Positions 1-6,067 of a stretch of 9,394 nt of DNA are shown here, piece by piece. The position numbers and the translations under genes are program-made. Below the pieces are notes generated by a model. The model was given only the letters and a program-made list of their open reading frames with translations. It searched no databases and was not told where the DNA came from. Position 1 is the stretch's first letter; every line of letters begins with the position of its first letter. This DNA comes from Ruminococcaceae bacterium UBA5396 (GTDB lineage: Bacteria > Bacillota > Clostridia > Oscillospirales > Acutalibacteraceae), in contig DHOG01000161.1 of NCBI GenBank assembly GCA_002410715.1, positions 1-9,394 of the forward strand, in the 5' to 3' direction.

Positions 1-708
1 GATGAGAGCTATTATATGGTAGTAACCGGGCAGCAGGCGAAGACCTATTGCGGATTTAAGGAAAATGCGGATGTAGAAGAGTTTATAGAGAAAGCCAAAA
101 GAGCGGAAAAGTATGGGGAGGGCTTTGACCATGATGCCTATGTTGCCTCCGTACCCTCAAAGCCGGGAATGCAGTTTTTAATTCCTGCGGGTACCATACA
201 TGCTTCCGGCAGAAACCAGCTAATTCTGGAGATCGGCAGTCTGACCATCGGATCCTATACCTATAAGATGTATGATTACATGCGTAAGGATTTGGAGGGG
301 AATCTCCGCCCCATTCATACCTACTATGGGGATAAGGTATTAAGAAGAGATTTTAAAGGGGACTATGTGAAGCAGAATTTTATACAGGAGCCAAGGGTAA
401 TACGTAACGACGGCTTTACGGAAACGATTGTCGGAGAACATGATCTCATTTACTTTAGCTTAAGAAATGTTATCTTTGCCAACCGGTATACGGATGAAAC
501 AACGGACCGTTTCCATGTACTAACCCTGGTAGATGGTGAGAAATGCCTGATCCGTTCCCTGACCGATCCCGATAAATTCTTCAAGCAGGAGTATCTGGAC
601 ATGGTTATTATTCCTGCCGGCTTTGGTCCCTATGAGGTAATCAATGAAGGAGTTGGTGTGGTGACGATGCACAAGACTCTTTTAAAGGATGGATTTGAAT
701 ATGAATAA
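1..708 (+). CDS. Class I mannose-6-phosphate isomerase-like protein, 5' truncated by the window edge
   Basis: The reading frame is open from base 1 (Asp-Glu-Ser-Tyr-Tyr before the first visible Met), so the gene starts upstream and only its last 235 residues are seen. The segment IPAGTIHASG (visible residues 61-70) matches the motif that carries the C-terminal zinc-ligand histidine of type I phosphomannose isomerases, and the following LILEIGS stretch fits the cupin-like barrel of that family. The other zinc ligands would lie in the unseen N-terminal part. Known family members interconvert mannose-6-phosphate and fructose-6-phosphate in the cytoplasm. The second half (about residues 130-235) looks like a further cupin-type beta domain ending in a typical IIPAGFGPYEV motif. 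The stop codon overlaps the next gene, a ROK protein, which supports a sugar-metabolism operon. Assignment to the family is fairly sure; the exact sugar is not. Confidence 0.8.
   Translation, partial: DESYYMVVTGQQAKTYCGFKENADVEEFIEKAKRAEKYGEGFDHDAYVASVPSKPGMQFLIPAGTIHASGRNQLILEIGSLTIGSYTYKMYDYMRKDLEGNLRPIHTYYGDKVLRRDFKGDYVKQNFIQEPRVIRNDGFTETIVGEHDLIYFSLRNVIFANRYTDETTDRFHVLTLVDGEKCLIRSLTDPDKFFKQEYLDMVIIPAGFGPYEVINEGVGVVTMHKTLLKDGFEYE
684..688 (+). promoter_or_regulatory. Ribosome binding site for the ROK gene
   Basis: AAAGG lies inside the end of the isomerase-like gene, 12 bases before ATG 701. It touches the alternative ATG 689 with no spacer, which is why 701 is the preferred start. Confidence 0.5.
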
Positions 709-1570
709 TACCTGTTTTCTTGCTGTTGATGCAGGAGGAACCTATTTAAAGGGTGCTCTTTTCTTGGAAGAGGGCACCCTGCTAAAGAATAGCTTTATCT
801 CTGTCCCTGTGGATTCCATGGGAGAAGCGGCAGGGATTAAAGCCTCCTACCAGGAGCTTGCCGTAAAGCAAAAGAGGCAGGCACTCAAAGAGGGATTAGA
901 GATCAAAGGGATTGGCATCTGCATCCCGGGGCCTTTTGATTATGCAGAGGGCATTTGCAAAATGCAGCACAAATATGCATCCATCTATGGAATTCCCATG
1001 CGGCCCTGGTTTGAAGAGGTGCTGGGGCATATTACGGTTACCTTCCTTCATGATTCGGAAGCCTTCTTAAAAGGTGCAATCAAATTAAGCGGATTGAACT
1101 ATAGCAGGGTTTGCGGTGTTATCATCGGAACCGGGCTGGGCTTTGCAGTGTCACAGAATCAGGTTGTTTTAAGAAACCTGACGGGCGGTCCGAAGATCAG
1201 TATCTATCAGATGCATTATAAGAACGGGATTGCCGAGGATTATGTATCAAAACGAGGAATTATCAAGCGGTATCAGGAACTGGGCGGCAAACAGGGAAGG
1301 GAAGTACTGGATATTGCAAATGCCGCGAAGAGCGGGGAAGCTGAGGCAATCCAGGTCTTTCAGGAAATGGGAACACATCTGGCAGCAATCCTGTACGAGA
1401 TTATTAGAGACAATGAAATGGAGTGTCTGTTCCTGGGAGGTGCAATTTCAAAATCAGCGGAACTGTTTCTTCCCCAGCTGAAAGAGGGTTTGCTGGGAAT
1501 ACCATCGTTAAAATTAATAAAAAAAGCGGAGGACATCGACAATGTTCCGCTTTATGGCGTAGTTTCTTAA
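701..1570 (+). CDS. ROK-family sugar kinase or regulator homologue without the zinc motif
   Basis: This 289-residue protein has the N-terminal phosphate-binding motif of ROK/ASKHA proteins (LAVDAGGTYLKGAL, residues 7-20), a GIGICIPGPFD segment (70-80), an Asp in HDSEA (Asp118) at the place of the catalytic base in NDANA of ROK kinases, GVIIGTGLGFAV (139-150) and CLFLGGAIS near residue 250. The usual zinc-binding CxCGxxGCxE motif after the GTG loop is absent; no Cys occurs there. I chose ATG 701 over ATG 689 because the AAAGG at 684-688 directly abuts 689 but lies 12 bases before 701, and family members usually begin a few residues before the DxGGT motif. It overlaps the upstream isomerase-like gene by 8 bases, so coupled translation is likely. 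There is no N-terminal DNA-binding domain, so a sugar kinase is more likely than a ROK repressor. The substrate cannot be read from the sequence. Confidence 0.85.
   Translation: MNNTCFLAVDAGGTYLKGALFLEEGTLLKNSFISVPVDSMGEAAGIKASYQELAVKQKRQALKEGLEIKGIGICIPGPFDYAEGICKMQHKYASIYGIPMRPWFEEVLGHITVTFLHDSEAFLKGAIKLSGLNYSRVCGVIIGTGLGFAVSQNQVVLRNLTGGPKISIYQMHYKNGIAEDYVSKRGIIKRYQELGGKQGREVLDIANAAKSGEAEAIQVFQEMGTHLAAILYEIIRDNEMECLFLGGAISKSAELFLPQLKEGLLGIPSLKLIKKAEDIDNVPLYGVVS
750..780 (+). other. Strong hairpin inside the 5' part of the ROK gene
   Basis: Bases 750-763 pair with 767-780 to give a 14-bp stem with two G.U pairs (760/770 and 757/773) around a three-base TTG loop; the outer arm is AGGGTGC with GCACCCT. 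It begins about 50 bases after the ROK start codon. No T-run follows, so it is not an intrinsic terminator. The pairing is seen directly; any role in translation or mRNA stability is inference. Confidence 0.6.
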
Positions 1571-1585
1571 GAATGGGAGGCAGAG

Positions 1586-1930
1586 ATGGAAGGTGTTGAA
1601 ATCCTAAATGCGTCAGGGGAAGGATACCAGCCCCAGGTTCACTTTGAGGCTTGGCGGGTGGCAATGATAAGATTTGCGGAACGCTTCGACAGGGTGAACT
1701 TTTACCGCTTAGAGCGGCATCACTTGACGGATGAGGTATTTGTATTATTGGAAGGGAAAGCCGTCTTAATTATTGGAGAAGAATGTGAAGAATGCAGGAT
1801 GGAAGCAGGCAGAATTTATAACGTGAAAAAAGATGTATGGCATCATATTTTATTGAGCCGGGATGCAAGCGTTTTAGTCGTGGAAAATGATGATACCGGG
1901 CCGGAAAACACCGAGTATCATACATTATAA
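1586..1930 (+). CDS. Small single-domain cupin protein
   Basis: This 114-residue protein is a single cupin beta-barrel. Cupin motif 1 is seen as RHHLTDEVFVLLEG (residues 44-57) with His45, His46 and Glu50 as candidate metal ligands. Motif 2 is VKKDVWHHILL (80-90) with His86 or His87 as the fourth ligand. A GGGAGG ribosome binding site at 1575-1580 lies 5 bases before the ATG, and the gene begins 15 bases after the ROK stop, so it is probably cotranscribed with the two sugar genes. An odd EECEEC run (65-70), encoded by a 9-base tandem repeat, lies in the loop between the two motifs. Cupins of this size include sugar isomerases, epimerases and binding proteins; the context suggests sugar handling, but no specific reaction can be assigned. 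Confidence 0.8.
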   Translation: MEGVEILNASGEGYQPQVHFEAWRVAMIRFAERFDRVNFYRLERHHLTDEVFVLLEGKAVLIIGEECEECRMEAGRIYNVKKDVWHHILLSRDASVLVVENDDTGPENTEYHTL

Positions 1931-1950
1931 AATTGGTTTGGAGAAAGGGC

Positions 1951-2016
1951 ATGGTTGTTATAATGAACATAAGAAGGAAGCTGGAGGAAGTAATTAAGGT
2001 TTTTAAAATTAGCTAA
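1951..2016 (+). CDS. Possible 21-residue mini-ORF upstream of mgtC
   Basis: ATG 1951 opens a 21-codon frame ending in TAA at 2014-2016, starting MVVIMNIRRK and rich in Lys, Arg, Val and Ile. A GGAG at 1940-1943 lies 7 bases before the start, and the frame ends 29 bases before the mgtC start codon. It could be a leader peptide or a chance frame: a short open frame behind a purine-rich stretch is not rare in this kind of DNA. It shows no resemblance I recognise to the proline-rich enterobacterial mgtL leader. Confidence 0.2.
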   Translation: MVVIMNIRRKLEEVIKVFKIS

Positions 2017-2045
2017 CAGTCAATGGCAACCGACGGAGGTACAGA

Positions 2046-2726
2046 ATGCCACAAATATTATTAGAGGTTAATATCGTCTCTACTGTAGTACGTTTGATGT
2101 TATCGTTGGTATGCGGGGGTATCCTTGGATTTGAGCGGGGCAGAAAGAAACGGCCGGCTGGTTTTCGGACTTATATGCTTGTCAGCATGGGATCGGCCAT
2201 GGTTATGATTACGAACCAGTATATCTGCACAATTTACCAGAATGTTGATCCGGCACGAATGGGTGCACAGGTAGTGAGCGGTATAGGCTTTCTTGGCGCG
2301 GGAACAATCATTATAACAGGAAAAAACAGGGTGAAAGGTCTTACTACAGCGGCCGGTCTTTGGGCGGCTGCCTGTGTCGGGCTGGCTGTGGGAATTGGAT
2401 ATTATGAAGGGGCTTTGATCGGCTGTATCCTGATATTTACAGTGATGGGCTTGCTCCACAACCTTGATGACCGTGTCATGGCATCGACAAAGGTAATTGA
2501 GCTTTATATTGAATTTCGAGAAATATCCTATATGAGTAATTTTATGACAGTGCTCAGAGATAACAACATGAATATAAGTAATCTTGAGATAATCAGGTCA
2601 AATACATTAAATGAAGCCAATGTGGCTGTAGTGTTAACGCTTAAACTTCCGAAGAAAAGACCTCATGAAGAAATCATCCATGAGCTTAGCAAAGAGGACG
2701 GGGTCAGATTTTTAGAGGAAGTATAA
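2046..2726 (+). CDS. MgtC/SapB-family inner membrane protein
   Basis: The 226-residue protein has the MgtC/SapB layout: about five hydrophobic segments (near residues 12-28, 44-60, 74-91, 103-118 and 121-137) and a soluble C-terminal domain (about 149-226) resembling the ACT-like tail of the family. Signature pieces are GFERGRKKRPAGFRT (28-42), QVVSGIGFLGAG (75-86) and VKGLTTAAGLWA (96-107). The start is set by GGAGG at 2035-2039, 6 bases before ATG. Characterised members act in Mg2+ homeostasis and intramacrophage survival, with an effect on F1Fo ATP synthase known from Salmonella MgtC. Environmental and gut Firmicutes carry many homologues of unknown role, so transport should not be assumed. 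It stands alone between the sugar genes and a convergent gene. No M-box riboswitch was recognised upstream, where only 115 bases are available. Confidence 0.9.
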   Translation: MPQILLEVNIVSTVVRLMLSLVCGGILGFERGRKKRPAGFRTYMLVSMGSAMVMITNQYICTIYQNVDPARMGAQVVSGIGFLGAGTIIITGKNRVKGLTTAAGLWAAACVGLAVGIGYYEGALIGCILIFTVMGLLHNLDDRVMASTKVIELYIEFREISYMSNFMTVLRDNNMNISNLEIIRSNTLNEANVAVVLTLKLPKKRPHEEIIHELSKEDGVRFLEEV

Positions 2727-2781
2727 GGCATCCCTCAATAGATTTTACGGAATAAAAATAGGGCTCTTTGTCATATAAAAG

Positions 2782-2811
2782 AAAGGGCATATACCGAAGC
2801 ATACACCCTTT
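2782..2811. terminator. Possible bidirectional terminator between mgtC and the Uma2 gene
   Basis: AAAGGG (2782-2787) pairs with CCCTTT (2806-2811); after two mismatches a further TAT/ATA pairs (2790-2792 with 2801-2803) around an 8-base loop. A short T-run follows on the plus strand, and on the minus strand the stem runs into CTTTTATATG. It sits exactly between two convergent genes, as a shared terminator would. The stem is imperfect and the T-tracts short, so the call is tentative. Confidence 0.45.
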
Positions 2812-2815
2812 TGAA

Positions 2816-3373
2816 TTATGAATTGAGTAGCTGTTCAATTTCCTTGAAATCAATATAGAGGTCTTCATAGATATTTACCTTTACCGTGGAGCTGAAAGTA
2901 TAAGGTATGCTGACCATATCCTCTTCAAAGTAGTTTACAGCGATTGTCCGCCTGTTTGGATCAACAATCCAGTATTCCCGGACGCCATAATTTTTATAGT
3001 AGTAAAGCTTTTTAATATAATCGTCAGAGGAATTGCCCGGAGATACGATTTCGATAATAAAATCAGGGGCTCCATTGCAGCGTTTTCCATCTAGCTTATT
3101 TTTATCACAAACTATCATGATATCAGGCTGCACGATTGTAAGGGGGCTATCATTCAGCTTTACATCAAAGGGAGCAGGTAACACTTTGCAAGGACCCCTT
3201 TTCTCCTTTACATAGGAATTAAGCGTGGATGAAAGCTCCAGAAGGATTGTTTGATGAACCTGTGAAGGACTAGCCATATATTGAATCTGACCGTCAAAGA
3301 CTTCTGCTCTGGAATCCTCTGGCAGAGATTCATACTCTTCGATTGTGGCGAGCCGTTGTTGCGGCAGTGGCAT
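2816..3373 (-). CDS. Uma2-family (DUF820) putative PD-(D/E)XK endonuclease
   Basis: The 185-residue protein is a full-length Uma2/DUF820 member. The core is PDIMIV (residues 83-88, Asp84), PDFIIEIVSPGNSS (103-116, Glu108) and the family hallmark YKNYGVREYWIVDP (126-139). Asp84 and Glu108 fit acidic positions of the restriction-endonuclease-like fold. The N-terminus has the usual TIEEYESLPED and VFDGQI elements. The ATG at 3373 is preferred because AAAGGAAG lies 7 bases upstream; a GTG 27 bases further out would swallow that site. The family is abundant in cyanobacteria and scattered in Firmicutes; its biological role and DNA target are not established. It has its own promoter and convergent orientation to mgtC, so it appears to be an independent accessory gene. 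Confidence 0.88.
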   Translation of the reverse strand: MPLPQQRLATIEEYESLPEDSRAEVFDGQIQYMASPSQVHQTILLELSSTLNSYVKEKRGPCKVLPAPFDVKLNDSPLTIVQPDIMIVCDKNKLDGKRCNGAPDFIIEIVSPGNSSDDYIKKLYYYKNYGVREYWIVDPNRRTIAVNYFEEDMVSIPYTFSSTVKVNIYEDLYIDFKEIEQLLNS

Positions 3374-3380
3374 AATAACA

Positions 3381-3388
3381 CTTCCTTT
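3381..3388 (-). promoter_or_regulatory. Ribosome binding site that sets the Uma2 start
   Basis: AAAGGAAG on the minus strand lies 7 bases upstream of ATG 3373. It lies inside the alternative reading from GTG 3400, which argues that the ATG is the true start. Confidence 0.65.
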
Positions 3389-3426
3389 CAATATCCTCAC
3401 CTTCGATGTACTTTTGATTATATTTT

Positions 3427-3455
3427 ATAATAACATGAATATAACGTAAACGCAA
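3427..3455 (-). promoter_or_regulatory. Promoter of the Uma2 gene with extended -10
   Basis: On the minus strand a -35-like TTGCGT (3455-3450) is followed after 17 bases by TATTAT (3432-3427). The TGT just before the -10 gives an extended -10 (TGTTATTAT). It lies about 54 bases upstream of the start codon in very AT-rich DNA. The spacing is canonical and the -35 match modest. Confidence 0.5.
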
Positions 3456-3558
3456 TATTTTCTACATAAACGAAATAAATATATTGGCAATACTTTTTAA
3501 TGGCATTTTAATGTCAAATGGCTAATTATTATTTTCTGTTGCTTTGATCTAAGCCGTA

Positions 3559-3777
3559 TTATGAAAGGTTTGTTAAGTTTTTGAATAATGAAGGATTTTC
3601 AGCTTTTAGCTCTATATATCCACATTTAGGACAAACATAACATTCCACATTGTCCCTGATTTCCGGATTAAATACTCCCTTTTCCTTGTACGTAAGATAA
3701 CTTGGCATTCCTGCTGCATTTCCAATAAATTTTACCTTTTTCATTTCTGTTTCACACTTAAAGCATTGCATGTTCAC
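3559..3777 (-). CDS. Small zinc-ribbon (YgiT-type) protein
   Basis: The 72-residue protein carries two Cys pairs, CFKC (Cys5/Cys8) and CPKC (Cys49/Cys52, with Cys46 nearby), spaced as in small zinc ribbons and the YgiT/MqsA N-terminal zinc finger. The middle segment TYKEKGVFNPEIRDNVECYVCPKCGYIEL resembles orphan Clostridia zinc-ribbon proteins in layout. It has no C-terminal helix-turn-helix as in full MqsA antitoxins, and no toxin-like reading frame flanks it, so a toxin-antitoxin role is not supported. The start is GTG 3777, 5 bases after an AGGAGG at 3783-3788; the in-frame ATG at 3771 is the alternative with an 11-base spacer. Function is unknown; nucleic-acid or metal binding is the usual guess for such folds. 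Confidence 0.75.
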   Translation of the reverse strand: MNMQCFKCETEMKKVKFIGNAAGMPSYLTYKEKGVFNPEIRDNVECYVCPKCGYIELKAENPSLFKNLTNLS

Positions 3778-3852
3778 GAATACCTCCTATGATATAAATG
3801 AACCCATCCTACACCACCAAAATTATTCCCACTCGCCAAATAAATCTCGTTT

Positions 3853-3870
3853 CTAAACTTTTTAGTTTAG
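3853..3870. repeat. Perfect 7-bp inverted repeat, TTTT loop
   Basis: CTAAACT (3853-3859) and AGTTTAG (3864-3870) are exact reverse complements around TTTT. It lies about 75 bases upstream of the zinc-ribbon start. It could be an operator or an mRNA hairpin. The low GC and lack of a T-tail beyond the stem make a terminator unlikely. Confidence 0.65.
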
Positions 3871-3997
3871 GCGATTTGATTCCATTTGGTTTTGTTTGAT
3901 ACCAATTATCCTCATTCTATTGGCTTTTTAGATTTCTGCTATCAAAAGTCTATCATTTGAAAGCTATCAAGAACGATTTGTTTTATACTCTCAAATG

Positions 3998-4011
3998 TAT
4001 CAAATTTGATA
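3998..4011. repeat. 14-bp perfect palindrome TATCAAATTTGATA
   Basis: The sequence reads the same on both strands over 14 bases and lies about 90 bases past the trpA stop. A dimeric regulator could bind such a site, but AT-rich palindromes also arise by chance and no second copy is seen in the window. Confidence 0.6.
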
Positions 4012-4098
4012 TAGTATATATTTGTAAAGTTTTCAACATGCTCTGATTAACGCAAGCGGTGTTTCTCCTTTTCTTGAATTACAAAAATTGTGGATTCA

Positions 4099-4872
4099 TT
4101 ACATTTGCAATGCTTTCTTCATTCCTTCAACATAATCTCCGACAAGCTTTTCCGATTCTGAACCATATTTTTCAATCAACTTAATTATGGCAGAGCCTAC
4201 GATCACTCCATCAGAAAACCCTGCCATTTTTGCTGCCTGTTCAGGCGTGGAAATGCCAAATCCTACCGCGCATGGAATATCAGTGTTTTTACGCACAAGA
4301 GATACTATGGAAGCTATATCTGTTTTGATCTCGCTCCTTGTACCGGTAACACCGAGACTTGATACTATATACAAAAAGCCTTCCGCTTCTCTGGCAATCA
4401 TTGCAATGCGATTTTCGGATGTCGGAGCGATCAAAGAAATCAGATCCACACCATACTTTTTACAGCAAGGTTGAAACTCGCTTTTTTCCTCAAAAGGAAC
4501 ATCGGGCAGAATTAATCCGTCAATGCCAATCTCTTTGCACGTTTTAATAAAACGGTCTTTCCCATATGAAAACACTACATTGGCATATGTCATAAACACC
4601 ATAGGTACCGTAACATCACGGTGCAGATCTCTTACAAGATCAAATATTTTATCTGTTGTAACTCCACCGCTGAGCGCACGAAGGTTTGCTCCCTGAATGA
4701 CCGGCCCCTCAGCCGTGGGATCAGAAAAAGGAATACCGAGTTCAATCAGGTCTGCTCCGTTTCGGACTGCCGAGCGAACCACCTTTGCTGTTGTTTCCAG
4801 ATCTGGATCACCGCAGGTGACAAAGGCGATAAAAGCCTTTCCATTGGCAAAGGCCGATTTTATATTACTCAT
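4099..4872 (-). CDS. trpA: Tryptophan synthase alpha subunit
   Basis: The 257-residue TIM-barrel protein cleaves indole-3-glycerol phosphate to indole and glyceraldehyde-3-phosphate, handing indole to TrpB in the cytoplasmic alpha2-beta2 complex. Family motifs are FVTCGDPD (residues 17-24), [20 protein letters not shown] (41-60) and the phosphate-binding VGSAI near residue 230. Glu44 corresponds to catalytic Glu49 of the enteric enzyme; the second catalytic acid, Asp60 there, is Glu55 here. ATG 4872 is chosen because the protein then starts MSNIKSAF, as in the family, with AGGAG at 4882-4886 placed 9 bases upstream. A longer frame to 4974 only reads antiparallel sense of trpB codons. Start and trpB stop overlap as ATGAGTAA, so translation is probably coupled. 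It is the last gene of the operon, with no clear terminator behind it. Confidence 0.96.
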   Translation of the reverse strand: MSNIKSAFANGKAFIAFVTCGDPDLETTAKVVRSAVRNGADLIELGIPFSDPTAEGPVIQGANLRALSGGVTTDKIFDLVRDLHRDVTVPMVFMTYANVVFSYGKDRFIKTCKEIGIDGLILPDVPFEEKSEFQPCCKKYGVDLISLIAPTSENRIAMIAREAEGFLYIVSSLGVTGTRSEIKTDIASIVSLVRKNTDIPCAVGFGISTPEQAAKMAGFSDGVIVGSAIIKLIEKYGSESEKLVGDYVEGMKKALQM

Positions 4873-6052
4873 AAATATTTTCTCCTCTGTATCTTGCAAT
4901 TGCTGCACAGTCTTTATCACCACGACCGGATACGGTAATAACAAGAATTTTATTTTTTTCCATTGTTGGTGCAAGCTTCATCGCAAATGCGATTGCATGT
5001 GCCGATTCGATTGCCGGAATAATTCCTTCGGTTCTCGAAAGATATTCAAAAGCACAAACAGCCTCTTCATCGGTAACCGGAACATATTCGGCTCTTCCGA
5101 TATCGTGAAGATAGGCATGTTCCGGGCCAACTCCCGGATAATCAAGGCCAGCCGAAATGGAATAGACCGGTGCAATCTGCCCGTACCTGTCCTGACAGAA
5201 GTACGATTTCATTCCGTGAAAGATCCCGACACGACCTGTATTTACAGTTGCTGCCGTCTCAAATGTGTCGATACCGCGTCCTGCTGCTTCGCAGCCAACT
5301 AACCGTACATCTTTGTCATCTAAAAAATGATAAAAACTGCCGATGGCATTGGAGCCGCCGCCGACACAGGCAAGTACAGCGTCCGGCAGCCGTCCTTCTT
5401 TTTGCAGCACCTGCTCTTTGATTTCCTTAGAGATAACCGCTTGAAAATCGCGGACAATCATCGGAAAAGGATGTGGCCCCATAACGGAGCCAAGACAATA
5501 ATGGGTATCTGTAATGCGGCTTGTCCATTCGCGCATTGCTTCAGAAACTGCATCCTTTAATGTAGCAGTTCCGCTCTTTACCGGTTTCACATCGGCACCG
5601 AGCAGCTTCATACGATAAACATTTAGTGCCTGACGTTTTGTATCTTCTTCGCCCATGAAAACGACACATTCCATATTCATAAGTGCGGCCGCAGTTGCAG
5701 TCGCAACGCCGTGTTGACCGGCTCCGGTTTCCGCGATCAACCGGGTTTTCCCCATTTTCTTTGCAAGAAGCGCCTGTCCCAACACATTGTTGATTTTGTG
5801 CGCACCCGTATGGTTGAGGTCTTCTCGTTTTAGATAGATTTTCGCACCGCCGAGATCGTCGGTCATTTTTTTTGCAAAATAAAGTCTTGACGGTCTTCCG
5901 GCATAATTGTTCAATAGATCTGTGAGTTCTTGGTTAAATTCAGGGTCGTTTTTATAATGGTTATAAGCTTCTTCCAGCTCAATCACGGCGTTCATAAGTG
6001 TTTCCGGGATATACTGTCCGCCATGAATACCATATCTTCCCTTTGAATTCAT
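4865..6052 (-). CDS. trpB: Tryptophan synthase beta subunit
   Basis: The 395-residue PLP enzyme condenses indole with L-serine to give tryptophan. It has the TrpB1-type start [15 protein letters not shown] (residues 6-20), the PLP-binding lysine in HTGAHKINN (Lys86), the ETGAGQHG loop with its catalytic Glu near 108, the phosphate-cup GGGSNAIG near residue 230 and the C-terminal SGRGDKD. Length and motifs are those of a normal, complete subunit that works with TrpA. GGAGG at 6063-6067 sits 10 bases before the start, 15 bases after the DAHP synthase stop. No missing key residue was noticed. Because the partner trpA overlaps its stop codon, the two chains are probably made in equal amounts. Confidence 0.98.
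   Translation of the reverse strand: MNSKGRYGIHGGQYIPETLMNAVIELEEAYNHYKNDPEFNQELTDLLNNYAGRPSRLYFAKKMTDDLGGAKIYLKREDLNHTGAHKINNVLGQALLAKKMGKTRLIAETGAGQHGVATATAAALMNMECVVFMGEEDTKRQALNVYRMKLLGADVKPVKSGTATLKDAVSEAMREWTSRITDTHYCLGSVMGPHPFPMIVRDFQAVISKEIKEQVLQKEGRLPDAVLACVGGGSNAIGSFYHFLDDKDVRLVGCEAAGRGIDTFETAATVNTGRVGIFHGMKSYFCQDRYGQIAPVYSISAGLDYPGVGPEHAYLHDIGRAEYVPVTDEEAVCAFEYLSRTEGIIPAIESAHAIAFAMKLAPTMEKNKILVITVSGRGDKDCAAIARYRGENIYE
4882..4886 (-). promoter_or_regulatory. Ribosome binding site of trpA inside trpB
   Basis: AGGAG on the minus strand lies within the last trpB codons, 9 bases before ATG 4872. It settles the trpA start against longer in-frame extensions. Confidence 0.65.
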
Positions 6053-6067
6053 TTGGCATGTGCCTCC

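Larger units (their letters stand above)
3778..4098. other. AT-rich 321-base spacer with no convincing gene
   Basis: Between the trp operon end and the zinc-ribbon gene I find no ORF that resembles a known protein. The spacer holds a perfect hairpin at 3853-3870, a 14-bp palindrome at 3998-4011, several scattered CTATCA copies (for example near 3939 and 3949), and an AAGGAG on the minus strand near 4064-4069 that is not followed by a usable start. A 30-codon open stretch on the minus strand (3866-3774) ends in a TGA that overlaps the GTG start of the zinc-ribbon gene. The spacer must contain that gene's promoter, but I could not pick a clear -35/-10 pair. Confidence 0.7.

Noticed and set aside
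1558..1590. Terminator between the ROK and cupin genes
   Set aside because: The 15-base gap holds only the ribosome binding site and no inverted repeat.
1404..1664. 86-codon minus-strand frame across the ROK/cupin junction
   Set aside because: It is antisense to two genes and Pro/Leu-rich without family likeness.
1931..2045. M-box (Mg2+) riboswitch upstream of mgtC
   Set aside because: Only 115 bases are available, part of which may be an ORF, and I see neither the multi-helix pattern nor a terminator hairpin before the ribosome binding site.
3559..3777. MqsRA-type toxin-antitoxin system
   Set aside because: The zinc ribbon lacks the HTH domain of MqsA, and no MqsR or RelE-like toxin frame is next to it on either side.
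3401..4098. CRISPR array or insertion sequence in the AT-rich spacers
   Set aside because: No regularly spaced direct repeats, no transposase fragment and no terminal inverted repeats with target duplication could be seen.
4873..4974. 34-residue N-terminal extension of TrpA
   Set aside because: The extra residues are read from within the end of trpB in another frame, do not match TrpA, and the AGGAG at 4882-4886 fits the internal ATG.
4697..5302. 201-codon plus-strand open frame opposite trpA/trpB
   Set aside because: It lies antisense to two certain genes, has a Cys/Arg/Ser-rich composition with no family resemblance, and is explained by the codon bias of trpB.
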